From: Halorubrum sp. 48-1-W
GTDB lineage: Archaea; Halobacteriota; Halobacteria; Halobacteriales; Haloferacaceae
Direction: 5' to 3'
DNA length: 64,000 bases
NCBI RefSeq assembly: GCF_003287355.1
Contig: NZ_QMIM01000004.1
Span: 1 to 64,000 of the forward strand
Of this stretch, positions 17,438 to 25,921 are shown in pieces. Within the stretch, counting starts at the first letter, position 1. Each line of letters begins with the position of its first letter. The notes beneath the pieces are model-generated. The model searched no databases and had not been told where the DNA came from. It saw nothing but the letters and a program-made list of their open reading frames with translations. A program made the translations under genes and the position numbers.

Positions 17438-18949
17438 ATGGTCGACGACAGCGACGACATTGACACCGACGACCCCGCCGACCCGGCTGCGACCCGCCCC
17501 CCTCGCGAAGCCCACCCCGTCGAGCGCGCCGTCGGGATCGACTACTTCGTTAGCGGCGCCCCCGGGATCGGCGGCCGGCTCCGCGAGCGGCCCGAGGACT
17601 TCCGGGTGACGGAGCTGGAGGCGTTCGAGCCGGACCCGCTCGGATCCGACCGGGGCGGGTACCCCGAGCTCGTCGTCCGCGCCACGCTCCGGAACTGGGA
17701 CACGAACGACTTCGCGCGCCGAGTCTCCGACGCGATGGGCATAAGCCGCGAGCGCGTCTCGTGGGCGGGCACGAAGGACAAACGCGCCGTGACGACCCAG
17801 CTGTTCACGCTTCGCAGTGTCGACCCCGACGACCTCCCCGAGATCCGCGGCGTCGAGATCGAGCCGATCGGGCGGGCGGGTCGCGGGCTGTCGTTCGGCG
17901 ACCTCGCCGGCAACGCCTTCGAGGTCCGCGTCGCCGACGCGGTCGCGGAGAGCGAGGAGCGCGTCGCGGCCGTCGCCCGCGACCTCCGGGCGTTCGCGGG
18001 CGCGGAGCCGGACGACCCGGCGGCGCCGGTCGCGGTCCCCAACTACTTCGGCCAACAGCGGTTCGGTAGCGTCCGGCCGGTCACGCACCTCGTCGGTCTC
18101 GCGGTCGTCCGCGGCGATTTCCGGGAGGCGGTCCGGCTGTACGCGGGCAACCCCTCCCCGGCCGAACCCGACGACACCCGCGCGGGACGGGACCGCGTCG
18201 ACGAGGCGTTCGGGGTCGAGGCGGTCGACGGCGCGAACGCGCCCGAGCACGGCCACGCCCCCGGCGTCGTCGCCGACGGTACCGGCGACGGCGACTGGGG
18301 GGGCTGTCTCGAGGCGATGCCGCGAAAGCTCCGGTTCGAGCGCGGGATGCTCTCACGGCTCGCCGAGCGGGACGTCGACCCGGCCGTGCCGCCCGCGGAC
18401 GACGACTGGCGGCACGCGCTCGAGGCGGTGCCCTCGAACCTCCAGCGGCTCTTCGTCAACGCGGCCCAGTCGGCGCTGTTCAACCGGATCGTGAGCGAGC
18501 GGCTGCGTCGCGGGCTGTCCTTCCACCGCCCCGTCGCCGGCGACGTGGCGTGTTTCGCCGACCGCGACGCGCCCGAGGAGCTGTACGCGCCCGACCCCGA
18601 CCGCGAACAGCGGGTGACGGCGGACCGGGTGCCGGTGATGGCGCGACACTGCGCGCGCGGTCGGGCGTTCGTCACCGCGCCGCTCGTCGGCACCGACACC
18701 GAGCTCGCCGACGGCGAGCCCGGCGAGATCGCGCGGGCGGTCCTTCACGACGCCGGGATCGAGCCCGCCGACTTCGACCTCCCCGGCGAGTTCGACTCGA
18801 CCGGCACGCGACGGGCGATCCAGGTCCGGACCGACCTCGACGTGACGTTCGAGGGGGGTGACCCCGCCTTCGCGTTCGCGCTCCCGAGCGGGTCGTACGC
18901 GACGGTCCTCCTCCGGGAGTTCACGAAGACCGATCCGCTGGAGCGGTGA
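17438..18949 (+). CDS. truD: tRNA pseudouridine(13) synthase TruD
   Basis: This 503-residue pseudouridine synthase of the TruD family modifies U13 in tRNA. Motifs are the catalytic Asp114 in [13 protein letters not shown], the NYFGQQRFG segment near residue 203, and a C-terminal GYRQ-like region ending in RRAIQV. The length exceeds bacterial TruD (about 350) because of the archaeal insertion domain and polar linkers around 230-300. It is translated directly after pth2, joining two tRNA-metabolism genes. Confidence 0.95.
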   Translation: MVDDSDDIDTDDPADPAATRPPREAHPVERAVGIDYFVSGAPGIGGRLRERPEDFRVTELEAFEPDPLGSDRGGYPELVVRATLRNWDTNDFARRVSDAMGISRERVSWAGTKDKRAVTTQLFTLRSVDPDDLPEIRGVEIEPIGRAGRGLSFGDLAGNAFEVRVADAVAESEERVAAVARDLRAFAGAEPDDPAAPVAVPNYFGQQRFGSVRPVTHLVGLAVVRGDFREAVRLYAGNPSPAEPDDTRAGRDRVDEAFGVEAVDGANAPEHGHAPGVVADGTGDGDWGGCLEAMPRKLRFERGMLSRLAERDVDPAVPPADDDWRHALEAVPSNLQRLFVNAAQSALFNRIVSERLRRGLSFHRPVAGDVACFADRDAPEELYAPDPDREQRVTADRVPVMARHCARGRAFVTAPLVGTDTELADGEPGEIARAVLHDAGIEPADFDLPGEFDSTGTRRAIQVRTDLDVTFEGGDPAFAFALPSGSYATVLLREFTKTDPLER

Positions 18950-19073
18950 TCCGGGTCGTCGACCGGGATATGATTCATAGATATGGATCGTTTCGTCCTC
19001 CAACAGCCGAGAACCGTCACGTATCTGCGGTCGGTTCCGAGCCGTTTTTGTGCTGGCCCCGCGGATCGACCCC

Positions 19074-19628
19074 ATGACACGGATCGTCGTCTTGGACCTC
19101 CACGGCCAGTTCACCCACCTGGAGCGGCGCGCGCTCCGGGACATGGGCGTCGACACGGAGATACTCGACGCCGACACGCCGCCCGCCGAGGTTGACGCGG
19201 ACGGGGTCGTCCTCTCCGGCGGCCCCGACATGGACCGGATCGGCCGGGCGCGCGAGTACCTCGACCTCGAGGTCCCCGTCTTCGGGATCTGTCTGGGGAT
19301 GCAGGTGATCGCCGACGAGCGCGGCGGGCGCGTCGGCGAGGGCGACTACGGCGGCTACGCCGACGTCGACGTGGAGATCGTCGACGACGCGGACCCGCTC
19401 GTCGGGTCGCTCGCGCCCGACACCCGGGTGTGGGCCTCCCACGCCGACGAGGTGAAGGGGCTGCCCGACGGGTTCTCCCACACCGCGACCTCCGACGTCT
19501 GCGGGATCGAGGCGATGTCGAACGTCGAGGAGGGTCTGTACGGGGTCCAGTGGCACCCCGAGGTCGCTCACACGGCCGAGGGCGAGGAAGTGTTCGAGAA
19601 CTTCCTCGCGATCTGCGAGTCGGCGTAG
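19074..19628 (+). CDS. guaAA: GMP synthase glutamine amidotransferase subunit A
   Basis: This 184-residue class I glutamine amidotransferase supplies ammonia to the separate ATP-pyrophosphatase subunit that converts XMP to GMP; archaea often split these. The catalytic triad is Cys73 in GICLGMQ with His161 and Glu163 in WHPEV. An early LSGGPDM motif marks the GATase fold. The ATG at 19074 has TTTTTG about 28 bases upstream, and the earlier in-frame start is less likely. The partner subunit is not in the window. Confidence 0.92.
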   Translation: MTRIVVLDLHGQFTHLERRALRDMGVDTEILDADTPPAEVDADGVVLSGGPDMDRIGRAREYLDLEVPVFGICLGMQVIADERGGRVGEGDYGGYADVDVEIVDDADPLVGSLAPDTRVWASHADEVKGLPDGFSHTATSDVCGIEAMSNVEEGLYGVQWHPEVAHTAEGEEVFENFLAICESA

Positions 19629-19739
19629 GACGTTTCGGGCGTTCGGTCTCTCGACTCCCTGCTGGCGAGAGACGCCGTTTTTCGTGTCCGTATTCGGAAG
19701 CCGGTGGGACTTTTATTCGCGCGCGAGGATCGAACAGCC

Positions 19740-21779
19740 GTGACCGCGACACAGGGGCGACTCGCCGGGCTCTCCAAGTTCATCTTTCGTGCGCCGCGGT
19801 GGCCGCGCACGCTCGCGTTCGCCGTCCTCCTCGGCGGGCTCACGGGGATCGCCGTCTTCGACTCCGCGTCGACGATGGGGTCGCGGTACCCCGTCTTGCT
19901 CGTCGGCCAGGACGCCTGGCAGGGGATCGTCTTCCTCGGCGCGCCCACCGTCGTCGCCGCGCTCACGACGACGACGATCGACCGCGCGCTCGGCGGCAGA
20001 CTCACGTACAACCGGTCGGCGCTCCTGGCGCTTTTATGCGAGCTGTTCGTGGTCGTCGTGCTCGTCGTCGCCGGCGTCTTCGCCGCCCTCTTCGGGCTCT
20101 CCCAGCGGTTCGTCTTCGACGCGCTCGTCGTCGCGCTCGCGTCCATCTTCGCACTCCGGCTGCTCGCCGTCCTCGCGGTCTCGCGGGTCTCCCTGCCCGT
20201 CGCCAGCGTCCCCGCGTCGGTCCAGACCGTCGTGGCCGCGGTCCTGCTCTTCGTGTACGGCGGGACCGCGCGCCTGCTCATCGACGGGGGGTCCGCCTAC
20301 GAGGCGTACGTCGTGTTCCTCTCGCGTACCGACCACGGGCCGCCTGTCTTCGACGCGGTGACCATCGACCACTTCCTGCTTTTGGGGGCGCTCTGTCTGC
20401 TCTATGCGGTCGCCGTCTGGGCGTTCCTCGTCGCGGTCGAGCGCCCGTGGCGGCGCGCGCTCGACGTCTCCGTGCTGGATTTCATCCGCGGGTTCATCGG
20501 CTACGCTGCCGAGGAGTCCCGCGACCTCGAGCGGTTCTTCGAGCGGCTCGGCCAGGAGGCGGTCGTCCCCGTCTCGGTGCTGTCGTTCCGGACCCTGGAC
20601 GCCGGCGGGGCTGGAGGCGACGGTGACGCCGGCGGGGCTGGAGGCGACGGTGACGCCGGCGGGGCTGGAGGCGACGGGAGCCGGGACGACGTGACCGCCG
20701 ACGGCGGCACGGTCGACCCCGACCGACTCGGCGAGGAGAAGGCACGGTTCGTCCTGCCGATGATCCACCCCGGTCCGTTGGGCGAGATCGGCGGCGGTGA
20801 CCTCCCGCGCCGGGTCGCGCTCTCGGCCGAGGGGATCGGGTTCCCGCCGCACGCGACCGCCGGCCACGACTTCAACCTCGTCTCCGAGACGGAGGTCGAC
20901 TGCGTCCTCGACGCGGCCGACCGCGCGCTCGCCGGCGCGACGTTCCGGCGGGACGGGACGGTCCCGGTCTCGATCGAGGCCGGCGAGTCGTCGATGCTCG
21001 CCCAGCGGTTCGGCGACGCCGGGCTCGCGGTCTCCACGTTCGCGCCGGGGTCGGCCGACGACGTCGACTTCGCGGTCGGCCAGTCGGCGCGCGCGGAGTT
21101 CCGGACGGACGGCCTGGAGGACGTCCTCCTCGTCGACGGTCACAACTGTCACGCCGGGCTGTCGGGGGCTGGACCCGACCTCGGGCACGTCACGCCGGGG
21201 TCGAAACGCTCCTACGATCTCTACGACGCCGCCGGAACCGCCGGCGAGGCGGCGGCCGAGGCCGACCGCGGCCGGACGGAACTCGGCGTGGCGTGGGACC
21301 CGACGGAGTGGACGCCGGAGGAGGGGATCGGCCCGCTCGGCGTCCGCGTCGCGGTCACGCGCGTCGCCGGCGTCGAGGCCGCCTACGTCCTCATCGACGG
21401 CAACAACATGGTTCCGGGGCTCCGGGGGGACCTGCTCTCGGCCGTCCGCGAGGCGACCGGCGTCGACCACGTCGAGGTGATGACCACCGACAACCACGTC
21501 GTCAACCGCACCCGCGCGGACAACCGGGTCGGGGAGGAGATCGACGCGGACGCGCTGTGTGAGACGGTCCGGTCGCTCGCGGTCGACGCACGCGACGACC
21601 TCGAGCCGGTCGCCGTCGCCGGCGGGACGGAACGCACGACGGTGACCGTGTTCGGCAACGACCGCACCGAGACGCTCGCGACGCAGGCCAACGCCGCGCT
21701 CTCGCTCGGAGCGGCGCTGGCGGCGGCGGTGACGCTGTTCGCCATGTCGGTGAGCGTGCTGTTGTTCTTCCTCACGTGA
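19740..21779 (+). CDS. DUF2070 family membrane protein
   Basis: This 679-residue archaeal DUF2070 protein has about six or seven N-terminal membrane helices (residues 25-250) and a large hydrophilic domain (about 260-645) with conserved MIHPGPLGEIGGG, GHDFNLVSE, DGHNCHAG and TTDNHVVNRTR stretches. His and Asp residues in these resemble a metal or phosphoester site, though no activity is known. A final helix (ALSLGAALAAAVTLFAMSVS) anchors the end. A 27-bp repeat inserts a Gly/Asp/Ala linker after the helices. The GTG at 19740 has TTTTATT about 27 bases upstream. Confidence 0.9.
   Translation: MTATQGRLAGLSKFIFRAPRWPRTLAFAVLLGGLTGIAVFDSASTMGSRYPVLLVGQDAWQGIVFLGAPTVVAALTTTTIDRALGGRLTYNRSALLALLCELFVVVVLVVAGVFAALFGLSQRFVFDALVVALASIFALRLLAVLAVSRVSLPVASVPASVQTVVAAVLLFVYGGTARLLIDGGSAYEAYVVFLSRTDHGPPVFDAVTIDHFLLLGALCLLYAVAVWAFLVAVERPWRRALDVSVLDFIRGFIGYAAEESRDLERFFERLGQEAVVPVSVLSFRTLDAGGAGGDGDAGGAGGDGDAGGAGGDGSRDDVTADGGTVDPDRLGEEKARFVLPMIHPGPLGEIGGGDLPRRVALSAEGIGFPPHATAGHDFNLVSETEVDCVLDAADRALAGATFRRDGTVPVSIEAGESSMLAQRFGDAGLAVSTFAPGSADDVDFAVGQSARAEFRTDGLEDVLLVDGHNCHAGLSGAGPDLGHVTPGSKRSYDLYDAAGTAGEAAAEADRGRTELGVAWDPTEWTPEEGIGPLGVRVAVTRVAGVEAAYVLIDGNNMVPGLRGDLLSAVREATGVDHVEVMTTDNHVVNRTRADNRVGEEIDADALCETVRSLAVDARDDLEPVAVAGGTERTTVTVFGNDRTETLATQANAALSLGAALAAAVTLFAMSVSVLLFFLT
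20598..20678. repeat. 27-bp in-frame minisatellite in the DUF2070 gene, three copies
   Basis: Three virtually identical 27-base units start at 20598, 20625 and 20652. Each encodes DAGGAGGDG. They form the linker between the membrane region and the soluble domain and are in frame. Confidence 0.92.
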
Positions 21780-21877
21780 GCGCAGTGGCGCGCACGGAAC
21801 GGCGCGTCCGCTCGACGTGTAACGAAGCGTCCGCTGGGCGTGAAACGAATCGCGGGCGGGGAGGCCCCGTCCGCAGT

Positions 21878-22159
21878 CTACTCCTCGAACAGCTCGTCGA
21901 CGGCGTCGCCCGCGGCGGTCGTGGCCGCCTCGGCGACCGTCTCGGGGTCGGGGTCGTCGGGGCCGTCCGGGGCGTTCAGGTAGACGTCCACGTCGAGGAC
22001 GCCCGCCTCGAAGGTGACCGTGACGTCGAGGTCGGTCACGGCCGACTGGTCGTAGTGTTCGAAGACGACGCCCTCGGCAGCCTCCGCGGCGGTCCGGACG
22101 ACCTCCTCGTCGGTGGGGTCGGCGTCGGCTGTCCCGTCGCTCGACGCGTCCTCGCTCAT
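21878..22159 (-). CDS. DUF3194 family protein
   Basis: This 93-residue acidic protein has an N-terminal polar tail, then EEVVRTAAEAAEGVVFEHY and a beta segment (DLDVTVTFEAGVLDVDVYLN) typical of DUF3194. It is the last gene of the minus-strand block rpl37ae-rpoP-pcc1-pfdB-DUF3194 and begins six bases after the prefoldin beta stop. This linkage to prefoldin is conserved in haloarchaea as I recall it. The function is unknown. Confidence 0.82.
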   Translation of the reverse strand: MSEDASSDGTADADPTDEEVVRTAAEAAEGVVFEHYDQSAVTDLDVTVTFEAGVLDVDVYLNAPDGPDDPDPETVAEAATTAAGDAVDELFEE

Positions 22160-22165
22160 CGGTCG

Positions 22166-22561
22166 TTACGCGCCGCCCGCGCCCGGGCCGCCGGGACCCA
22201 TCGGGCCGCCGCCGGCGCCGCCCTGGAGCATCTGCTGGAGCTCGCCCTGGAGGTCGTCGAACTGCTCCTGGACGCGCTCCTCCTGTTTCTCGAGTTGCTC
22301 GACGCGGACCTCGAGGGAGTCGACCTTGTTCTCGAGGTCGTCGTAGGCGGACTCGTAGTCGGTCTCGACGAGCACCTCGCCGATCTCGCGGTACATGCCG
22401 GCGTCCTCGTCGACGTCCTCGAGGGCGTCGAGCGCCGTCTTCGACTCGTTGAGCGCGGTCTTCGCCTGCTCCTTCTGCTGGGCGACCTGCTGGGCCGTCT
22501 CCTGAAGGTCCTGAAGCTCCTCGATCTTCTCCTGTGCCTCGGGCGGCATGTTCCCTTGCAT
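22166..22561 (-). CDS. pfdB: Prefoldin beta subunit
   Basis: This 131-residue protein forms the beta subunit of the hexameric archaeal prefoldin chaperone, which hands unfolded proteins to the thermosome. Two coiled-coil arms (about residues 8-48 and 70-112) flank the turn with the [23 protein letters not shown] motif of the beta class. The Gly/Pro/Met-rich tail (about 113-131) is disordered. The ATG at 22561 has a TTTTTCC element about 24 bases upstream, so pfdB may have its own promoter in addition to read-through from pcc1. Confidence 0.94.
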   Translation of the reverse strand: MQGNMPPEAQEKIEELQDLQETAQQVAQQKEQAKTALNESKTALDALEDVDEDAGMYREIGEVLVETDYESAYDDLENKVDSLEVRVEQLEKQEERVQEQFDDLQGELQQMLQGGAGGGPMGPGGPGAGGA

Positions 22562-22691
22562 GGGCGGACCGAGGCGGCCCGGAGGGAAAAACCCCCGACT
22601 TCTCCGCCGAGCGCGATAACCGCCGTACATGGGAAAGAGAGGGTCCGAAACGGCCAGAATCCGATCCGTCGACGTGAGACCGATCGGCGCG

Positions 22692-23009
22692 CTATCGGTC
22701 GACGTATCGGTCCCGGCTCACTCCCTCGGCGACCGCGACCAGCCGCGACCAGCTGACCATCCCCGCCCGGAGCGCGACGAGGTCGGTGGCGGCCACGCGC
22801 ACGTGAACGATGTCCCCGTCCCGGGAGACGGTCGCCCGCGAGCGCGACTCGTCGAGGTCGCCGACCTCGGGCGCGAGCGCGTCGGCGACGACGCTCGCGC
22901 ACGTCTCGTCGGAGTACTCGAAGGAGAGGGTGGCCCGGTGGTCGCGGTCGGCGTCGGTCGCCGGCAGGGGGTCGGCGGGGTCGGTCGTCGACGCGTCGCG
23001 GTCGGTCAC
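22692..23009 (-). CDS. KEOPS complex subunit Pcc1-like
   Basis: This 105-residue protein has a polar N-terminus and then the Pcc1 fold: [25 protein letters not shown] followed by [22 protein letters not shown]. Pcc1 is the dimerisation subunit of KEOPS, which makes the t6A base next to the anticodon of ANN-decoding tRNAs. The gene starts 13 bases after the rpoP stop, a position typical for haloarchaea. The catalytic subunit Kae1/Bud32 is not in the window. Confidence 0.85.
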   Translation of the reverse strand: MTDRDASTTDPADPLPATDADRDHRATLSFEYSDETCASVVADALAPEVGDLDESRSRATVSRDGDIVHVRVAATDLVALRAGMVSWSRLVAVAEGVSRDRYVDR

Positions 23010-23022
23010 GGCGGGGGTCCGG

Positions 23023-23157
23023 TTACTCGACGTCGACTTCCTTGATGTCGCCGCCGCGCTCCTTCAGGAGGACACGGTGGCCACAGTAGGGACAGCGGAC
23101 GCCGCCGTACTCGTCGAGCGTGACGTCGCGCTTACAGCGGGAACACTTGTAACTCAT
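23023..23157 (-). CDS. rpoP: RNA polymerase subunit P
   Basis: This 44-residue zinc-ribbon subunit of archaeal RNA polymerase is the counterpart of eukaryotic Rpb12. Four zinc ligands are visible: Cys5 and Cys8 (YKCSRCK) and Cys22 and Cys25 (RCPYCGHR), followed by the [14 protein letters not shown] end. The start codon overlaps the rpl37ae stop in an ATGA arrangement (23154-23157). Confidence 0.97.
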   Translation of the reverse strand: MSYKCSRCKRDVTLDEYGGVRCPYCGHRVLLKERGGDIKEVDVE

Positions 23158-23423
23158 TCTTCTTCGTCGGCGAGCGCGGCGCGGATGGAGCGGCGGACGG
23201 TCCGGCCGCCGGGGGTCTCGGGGCGGTAGGCCCCGCCGGTGAACGTCTCGCCCGTCTCCTCGTTCACCCAGATGCCGGTGCCGACGCGCGTCACGTCGTC
23301 GCCGTCGACGGTCGCGTTGTGCATCTCCGCTTCGATGTCCTTGACCCGCTTTCTCGAGACGCGGCCGTACCGGGCCCCGAATCGGCCCGCGCTACCGGTG
23401 CTTCGTGCCTTGTCCTCAGCCAT
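23154..23423 (-). CDS. rpl37ae: Ribosomal protein L37Ae lacking the zinc-ribbon cysteines
   Basis: This 89-residue ribosomal protein of the large subunit matches L37Ae throughout: [22 protein letters not shown] at the start, VGTGIWV in the centre and [22 protein letters not shown] at the end. Canonical L37Ae binds zinc through two CxxC pairs. Here the expected positions (about residues 37, 40, 54 and 57) are Ala, Asp, Asn and Thr, and the protein has no Cys at all. The gene heads the block with rpoP (four-base overlap) and pcc1. A second, cysteine-bearing paralogue elsewhere in the genome cannot be excluded. Confidence 0.93.
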   Translation of the reverse strand: MAEDKARSTGSAGRFGARYGRVSRKRVKDIEAEMHNATVDGDDVTRVGTGIWVNEETGETFTGGAYRPETPGGRTVRRSIRAALADEEE

Positions 23424-23605
23424 AGTGTGCTCGAATACCCCCAGCGTGCGTAAAAAGGCTACGAGTCGGCCACGTCCGTGCGCCTCCGTGGCGTATCCGT
23501 TCCTCGGTCTCGAACTCCCGTTTCTCGGATGTGTTCTCGAGGGAACCGTCGTTCGCTGGCGACGGTTCGTCGATCGAGCGGAGATCGGAGCGAGTAGAAC
23601 GGGTC

Positions 23606-23743
23606 GTTGCTAGCGCGGTGAACACCGCCAAAGCCCCAGCTGTTCGGCGATACGCAGTTGCTAGTGCGGTGAACACCGCCAAAGCCCCAGCTGTTCGGCG
23701 ATGCGCAGTTGCTAGCGCGGTGAACACCGCCAAAGCCCCAGCC
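23606..23743. repeat. 51-bp tandem repeat, two full copies and one partial copy
   Basis: Units begin GTTGCTAGCGCGGTGAACAC at 23606, 23657 and 23708, with exact 51-base spacing and only single-base differences; the third is cut after about 36 bases. The unit contains the short palindrome GCGGTGAACACCGC. The array lies in a 638-base gene-free stretch between rpl37ae and thi4. The repeats abut without unique spacers, so this is not a CRISPR array. Confidence 0.92.
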
Positions 23744-23867
23744 GCGAGGACTCGGAGGCCTCGTTGTGCGCTTCAGTCGCTCGTTTCACTCGCTCCTTCC
23801 AGTGCTTACTTCGGCCGCCGTCGTCCTCGCGGCTGCCCCTTTGAATCCCGCCCCGCACAGCACCGCA

Positions 23868-23990
23868 CCTCCCGCCTCCCCAGCCTCGGCCTCGGTGACC
23901 CGCCGGAACTGCCGGCGGGTCACCTCGGCCTCCCTCGCGCGGGCTCCTCGCGCCCCGCGGGCGCTCGGAGGCGCACGCCACCGCACCGCG
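23868..23990. repeat. GC-rich dispersed repeat, copy B, with a 13-bp perfect hairpin
   Basis: This non-coding block contains CGCCTCCCCAGCCTCGGCC, then a perfect inverted repeat (GGTGACCCGCCGG at 23894-23906 and its complement at 23912-23924, five-base loop), then CTCCCTCGCGCGGG and GCGCACGCCACCGC. The same order of blocks occurs at 1-110, and the first half recurs near 53800-53868. It ends about 40 bases before the thi4 promoter. Together with the 51-bp array it fills 23424-24028; no gene is seen there. Confidence 0.6.
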
Positions 23991-24028
23991 AATCGGACCG
24001 GTACTCGGACCACGTCGACCACAACGAT

Positions 24029-24049
24029 TAATATAACTAAGTGATATTA
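24029..24049. promoter_or_regulatory. Palindrome over the thi4 TATA element, candidate ThiR operator
   Basis: A perfect six-base inverted repeat (TAATAT at 24029-24034 and ATATTA at 24044-24049, nine-base spacer) spans the TATA element of thi4, whose ATG is at 24062. A repressor bound here would block TBP/TFB. The window also encodes ThiR, the known archaeal thi4 regulator. AT-rich palindromes arise easily at TATA boxes, so binding is an inference. Confidence 0.5.
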
Positions 24050-24061
24050 CTCGGTCGTACC

Positions 24062-24988
24062 ATGGAGTTCGACGGCTTCAGCGACGTGAGCGAGGCGGAC
24101 GTAACGCGCGCCATCGGGCAGGACTGGTCCGAGGAGTTCCTCGAGTTCTCCGAGAGCGACGCCATCGTGATCGGGGGCGGACCGTCCGGGTTGATGGCTG
24201 CGAAGGAACTCGCCGACCGCGGCGTGAAGGTGATGGTCGTCGAGAAGAACAACTACCTCGGCGGCGGCTTCTGGCTCGGCGGCTTCCTCATGAACACGGT
24301 GACCGTCCGCGACCCAGCCCAGGAGGTGCTCGCGGACCTCGACGTCGGCTTCGAACCCGCCGACGGCGTCGAGGACCTCTACGTCGCCAACGGACCGGAG
24401 GCGTGTTCGGGGCTGATCAAGGCCGCCTGCGACGCGGGGGTCAAGGTCCAGAACATGACCGAGTTCACCGACCTCGTCGTCCGCGAGGACCACCGCGTCG
24501 GCGGGATCGTGATGAACTGGACGCCCGTCCACGCGCTCCCGCGGGAGATCACCTGCGTCGACCCGATCGCGGTGGAGTCCGAGGTCGTGATCGACGCCAC
24601 CGGCCACGACGCGGTCGCGATCAGCAAGCTCGACGAGCGGGGCGTGTTCTCCGCGCCCGGCATCGAACACGCCAGGGAACACGACGTGGGAATGGACGCG
24701 ACGGGCGACGACGAGTACGGCGCGCCGGGCCACGACTCGCCGGGCCACGACTCGATGTGGGTCGGCGAGAGCGAGGACGCCGTCGTCGAACACACCGGCG
24801 TCGTCCACGACGGCCTCGTCGCGAGCGGCATGGCGGTCGCGACGGCCTACGGGCTCCCGCGGATGGGACCGACCTTCGGCGCGATGCTCGTCTCCGGCAA
24901 GCGCGCCGCACAGGCCGCGCTCGACGAGCTCGGCGTCGACGCCGGCGACGTGCGGCTCTCCTCGCGGCCCGCCCCCGCGGACGACTGA
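24062..24988 (+). CDS. thi4: Thiamine thiazole synthase Thi4
   Basis: This 308-residue FAD/NAD-binding Rossmann enzyme makes the ADP-thiazole precursor of thiamine from NAD and glycine. The dinucleotide motif [14 protein letters not shown] is at about 35-47, and the family-specific [12 protein letters not shown] and [11 protein letters not shown] stretches are present. Cys165 (in [10 protein letters not shown]) sits at the position of the active-site cysteine that donates sulfur in yeast Thi4 and is numbered C165 in Haloferax volcanii, where it is essential; methanogen Thi4 has His there. The transcript is probably leaderless from a TATA element inside the palindrome at 24029-24049. Confidence 0.95.
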   Translation: MEFDGFSDVSEADVTRAIGQDWSEEFLEFSESDAIVIGGGPSGLMAAKELADRGVKVMVVEKNNYLGGGFWLGGFLMNTVTVRDPAQEVLADLDVGFEPADGVEDLYVANGPEACSGLIKAACDAGVKVQNMTEFTDLVVREDHRVGGIVMNWTPVHALPREITCVDPIAVESEVVIDATGHDAVAISKLDERGVFSAPGIEHAREHDVGMDATGDDEYGAPGHDSPGHDSMWVGESEDAVVEHTGVVHDGLVASGMAVATAYGLPRMGPTFGAMLVSGKRAAQAALDELGVDAGDVRLSSRPAPADD

Positions 24989-25012
24989 ATCGGCTCGAGT
25001 CGACGGCCCCCG

Positions 25013-25828
25013 TCACCTCCGGTCGACCGTCCCCGCGGTGATCCGCGCGAACCCCGCGAGCGCCCGCGTCGTGGTCGCGTCCGAACACCGCTCGTGGACC
25101 CGTCGGTGGGCGGCCAGCGCCCGCTCGTCGAGGACCTCGACCGCCCGGCGGTTTCGCCCCACCCCTCCGTCGCGGCCGCTCCCGTCGTCGCGTCCCCCGT
25201 CCCGTCCCGGCGGAGCTGTGGCCCGGACGGCCAGAGCGAAGGCCGGATTGAGGAGGCGACCGACCGGCCGGGTGCTCCGTGCGAGCCCCGCGACACAGAG
25301 ACGCCCCCGTCGCCGTCGACGCCCACCCTCGGCTCCCGCGCCGCCGACGAGCCGGCACCACCCGTCCACGGCGCCCGCGGGGTCGTCGAGCATGCCCGTG
25401 AGGAACGTCGCGAGCACGGCGTCGGCCTCGATCGGTCGTCGTCCGCCCGCGATCGGTCGTCGTCCGCCCACGTCCGCCACGTCGTCGTCGGTCCCGCGTT
25501 CGACCGGCAGGGGCGGCCGGTTCGCGTCCGCGTGGACGACGTGGACGTTCCGCCAGCCCGCCCGCTCGATCCGGTCACGGGCGCGTTCGAGCGCCCCGGC
25601 GGAGATGTCGACCCCGATCACGGTCCCGCCCGGGCCGACCCGGTCGCGGAGCAACGCCAGGTTCGCGCCGGTGCCACACCCCATCTCGACGACGACGTCG
25701 CCGCGCCCCGGGTCGAGCGCGTCGACGATCCGCCGACGGAGTCCCGTGACGAACGGCGCGTCGGTCGCGATCCGGTCGTAGCACCCGGCGTGGCGCGTAT
25801 AGTGCGCCGCAGCGTCGATCCCGGTCAT
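25013..25828 (-). CDS. Class I SAM-dependent methyltransferase
   Basis: This 271-residue methyltransferase begins DAAAHYTRHAGCYDRI, has the SAM motif VVVEMGCGTGANLALL (about 45-60) and IGVDISAGALERAR after it. In the second half, a run of Arg/Gly/Asp residues (about 165-215) looks like a poorly conserved loop. It resembles UbiE-like or phospholipid methyltransferases; the substrate is unknown. It is convergent with thi4, with 24 bases between the two stops. Confidence 0.8.
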   Translation of the reverse strand: MTGIDAAAHYTRHAGCYDRIATDAPFVTGLRRRIVDALDPGRGDVVVEMGCGTGANLALLRDRVGPGGTVIGVDISAGALERARDRIERAGWRNVHVVHADANRPPLPVERGTDDDVADVGGRRPIAGGRRPIEADAVLATFLTGMLDDPAGAVDGWCRLVGGAGAEGGRRRRRGRLCVAGLARSTRPVGRLLNPAFALAVRATAPPGRDGGRDDGSGRDGGVGRNRRAVEVLDERALAAHRRVHERCSDATTTRALAGFARITAGTVDRR

Positions 25829-25921
25829 GGGCGGTCCTCGACGCCGACCGGCTAAAGTGCCGGGGCGATCCGCGGGGGCTCCCGGCGTGCCGGGACGGCT
25901 ACTCCTCGTGTGTCGGGGTGG

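Noticed and set aside
23606-23743. CRISPR array
   Set aside because: The 51-bp units are contiguous with no unique spacers between them, and no cas gene is present.
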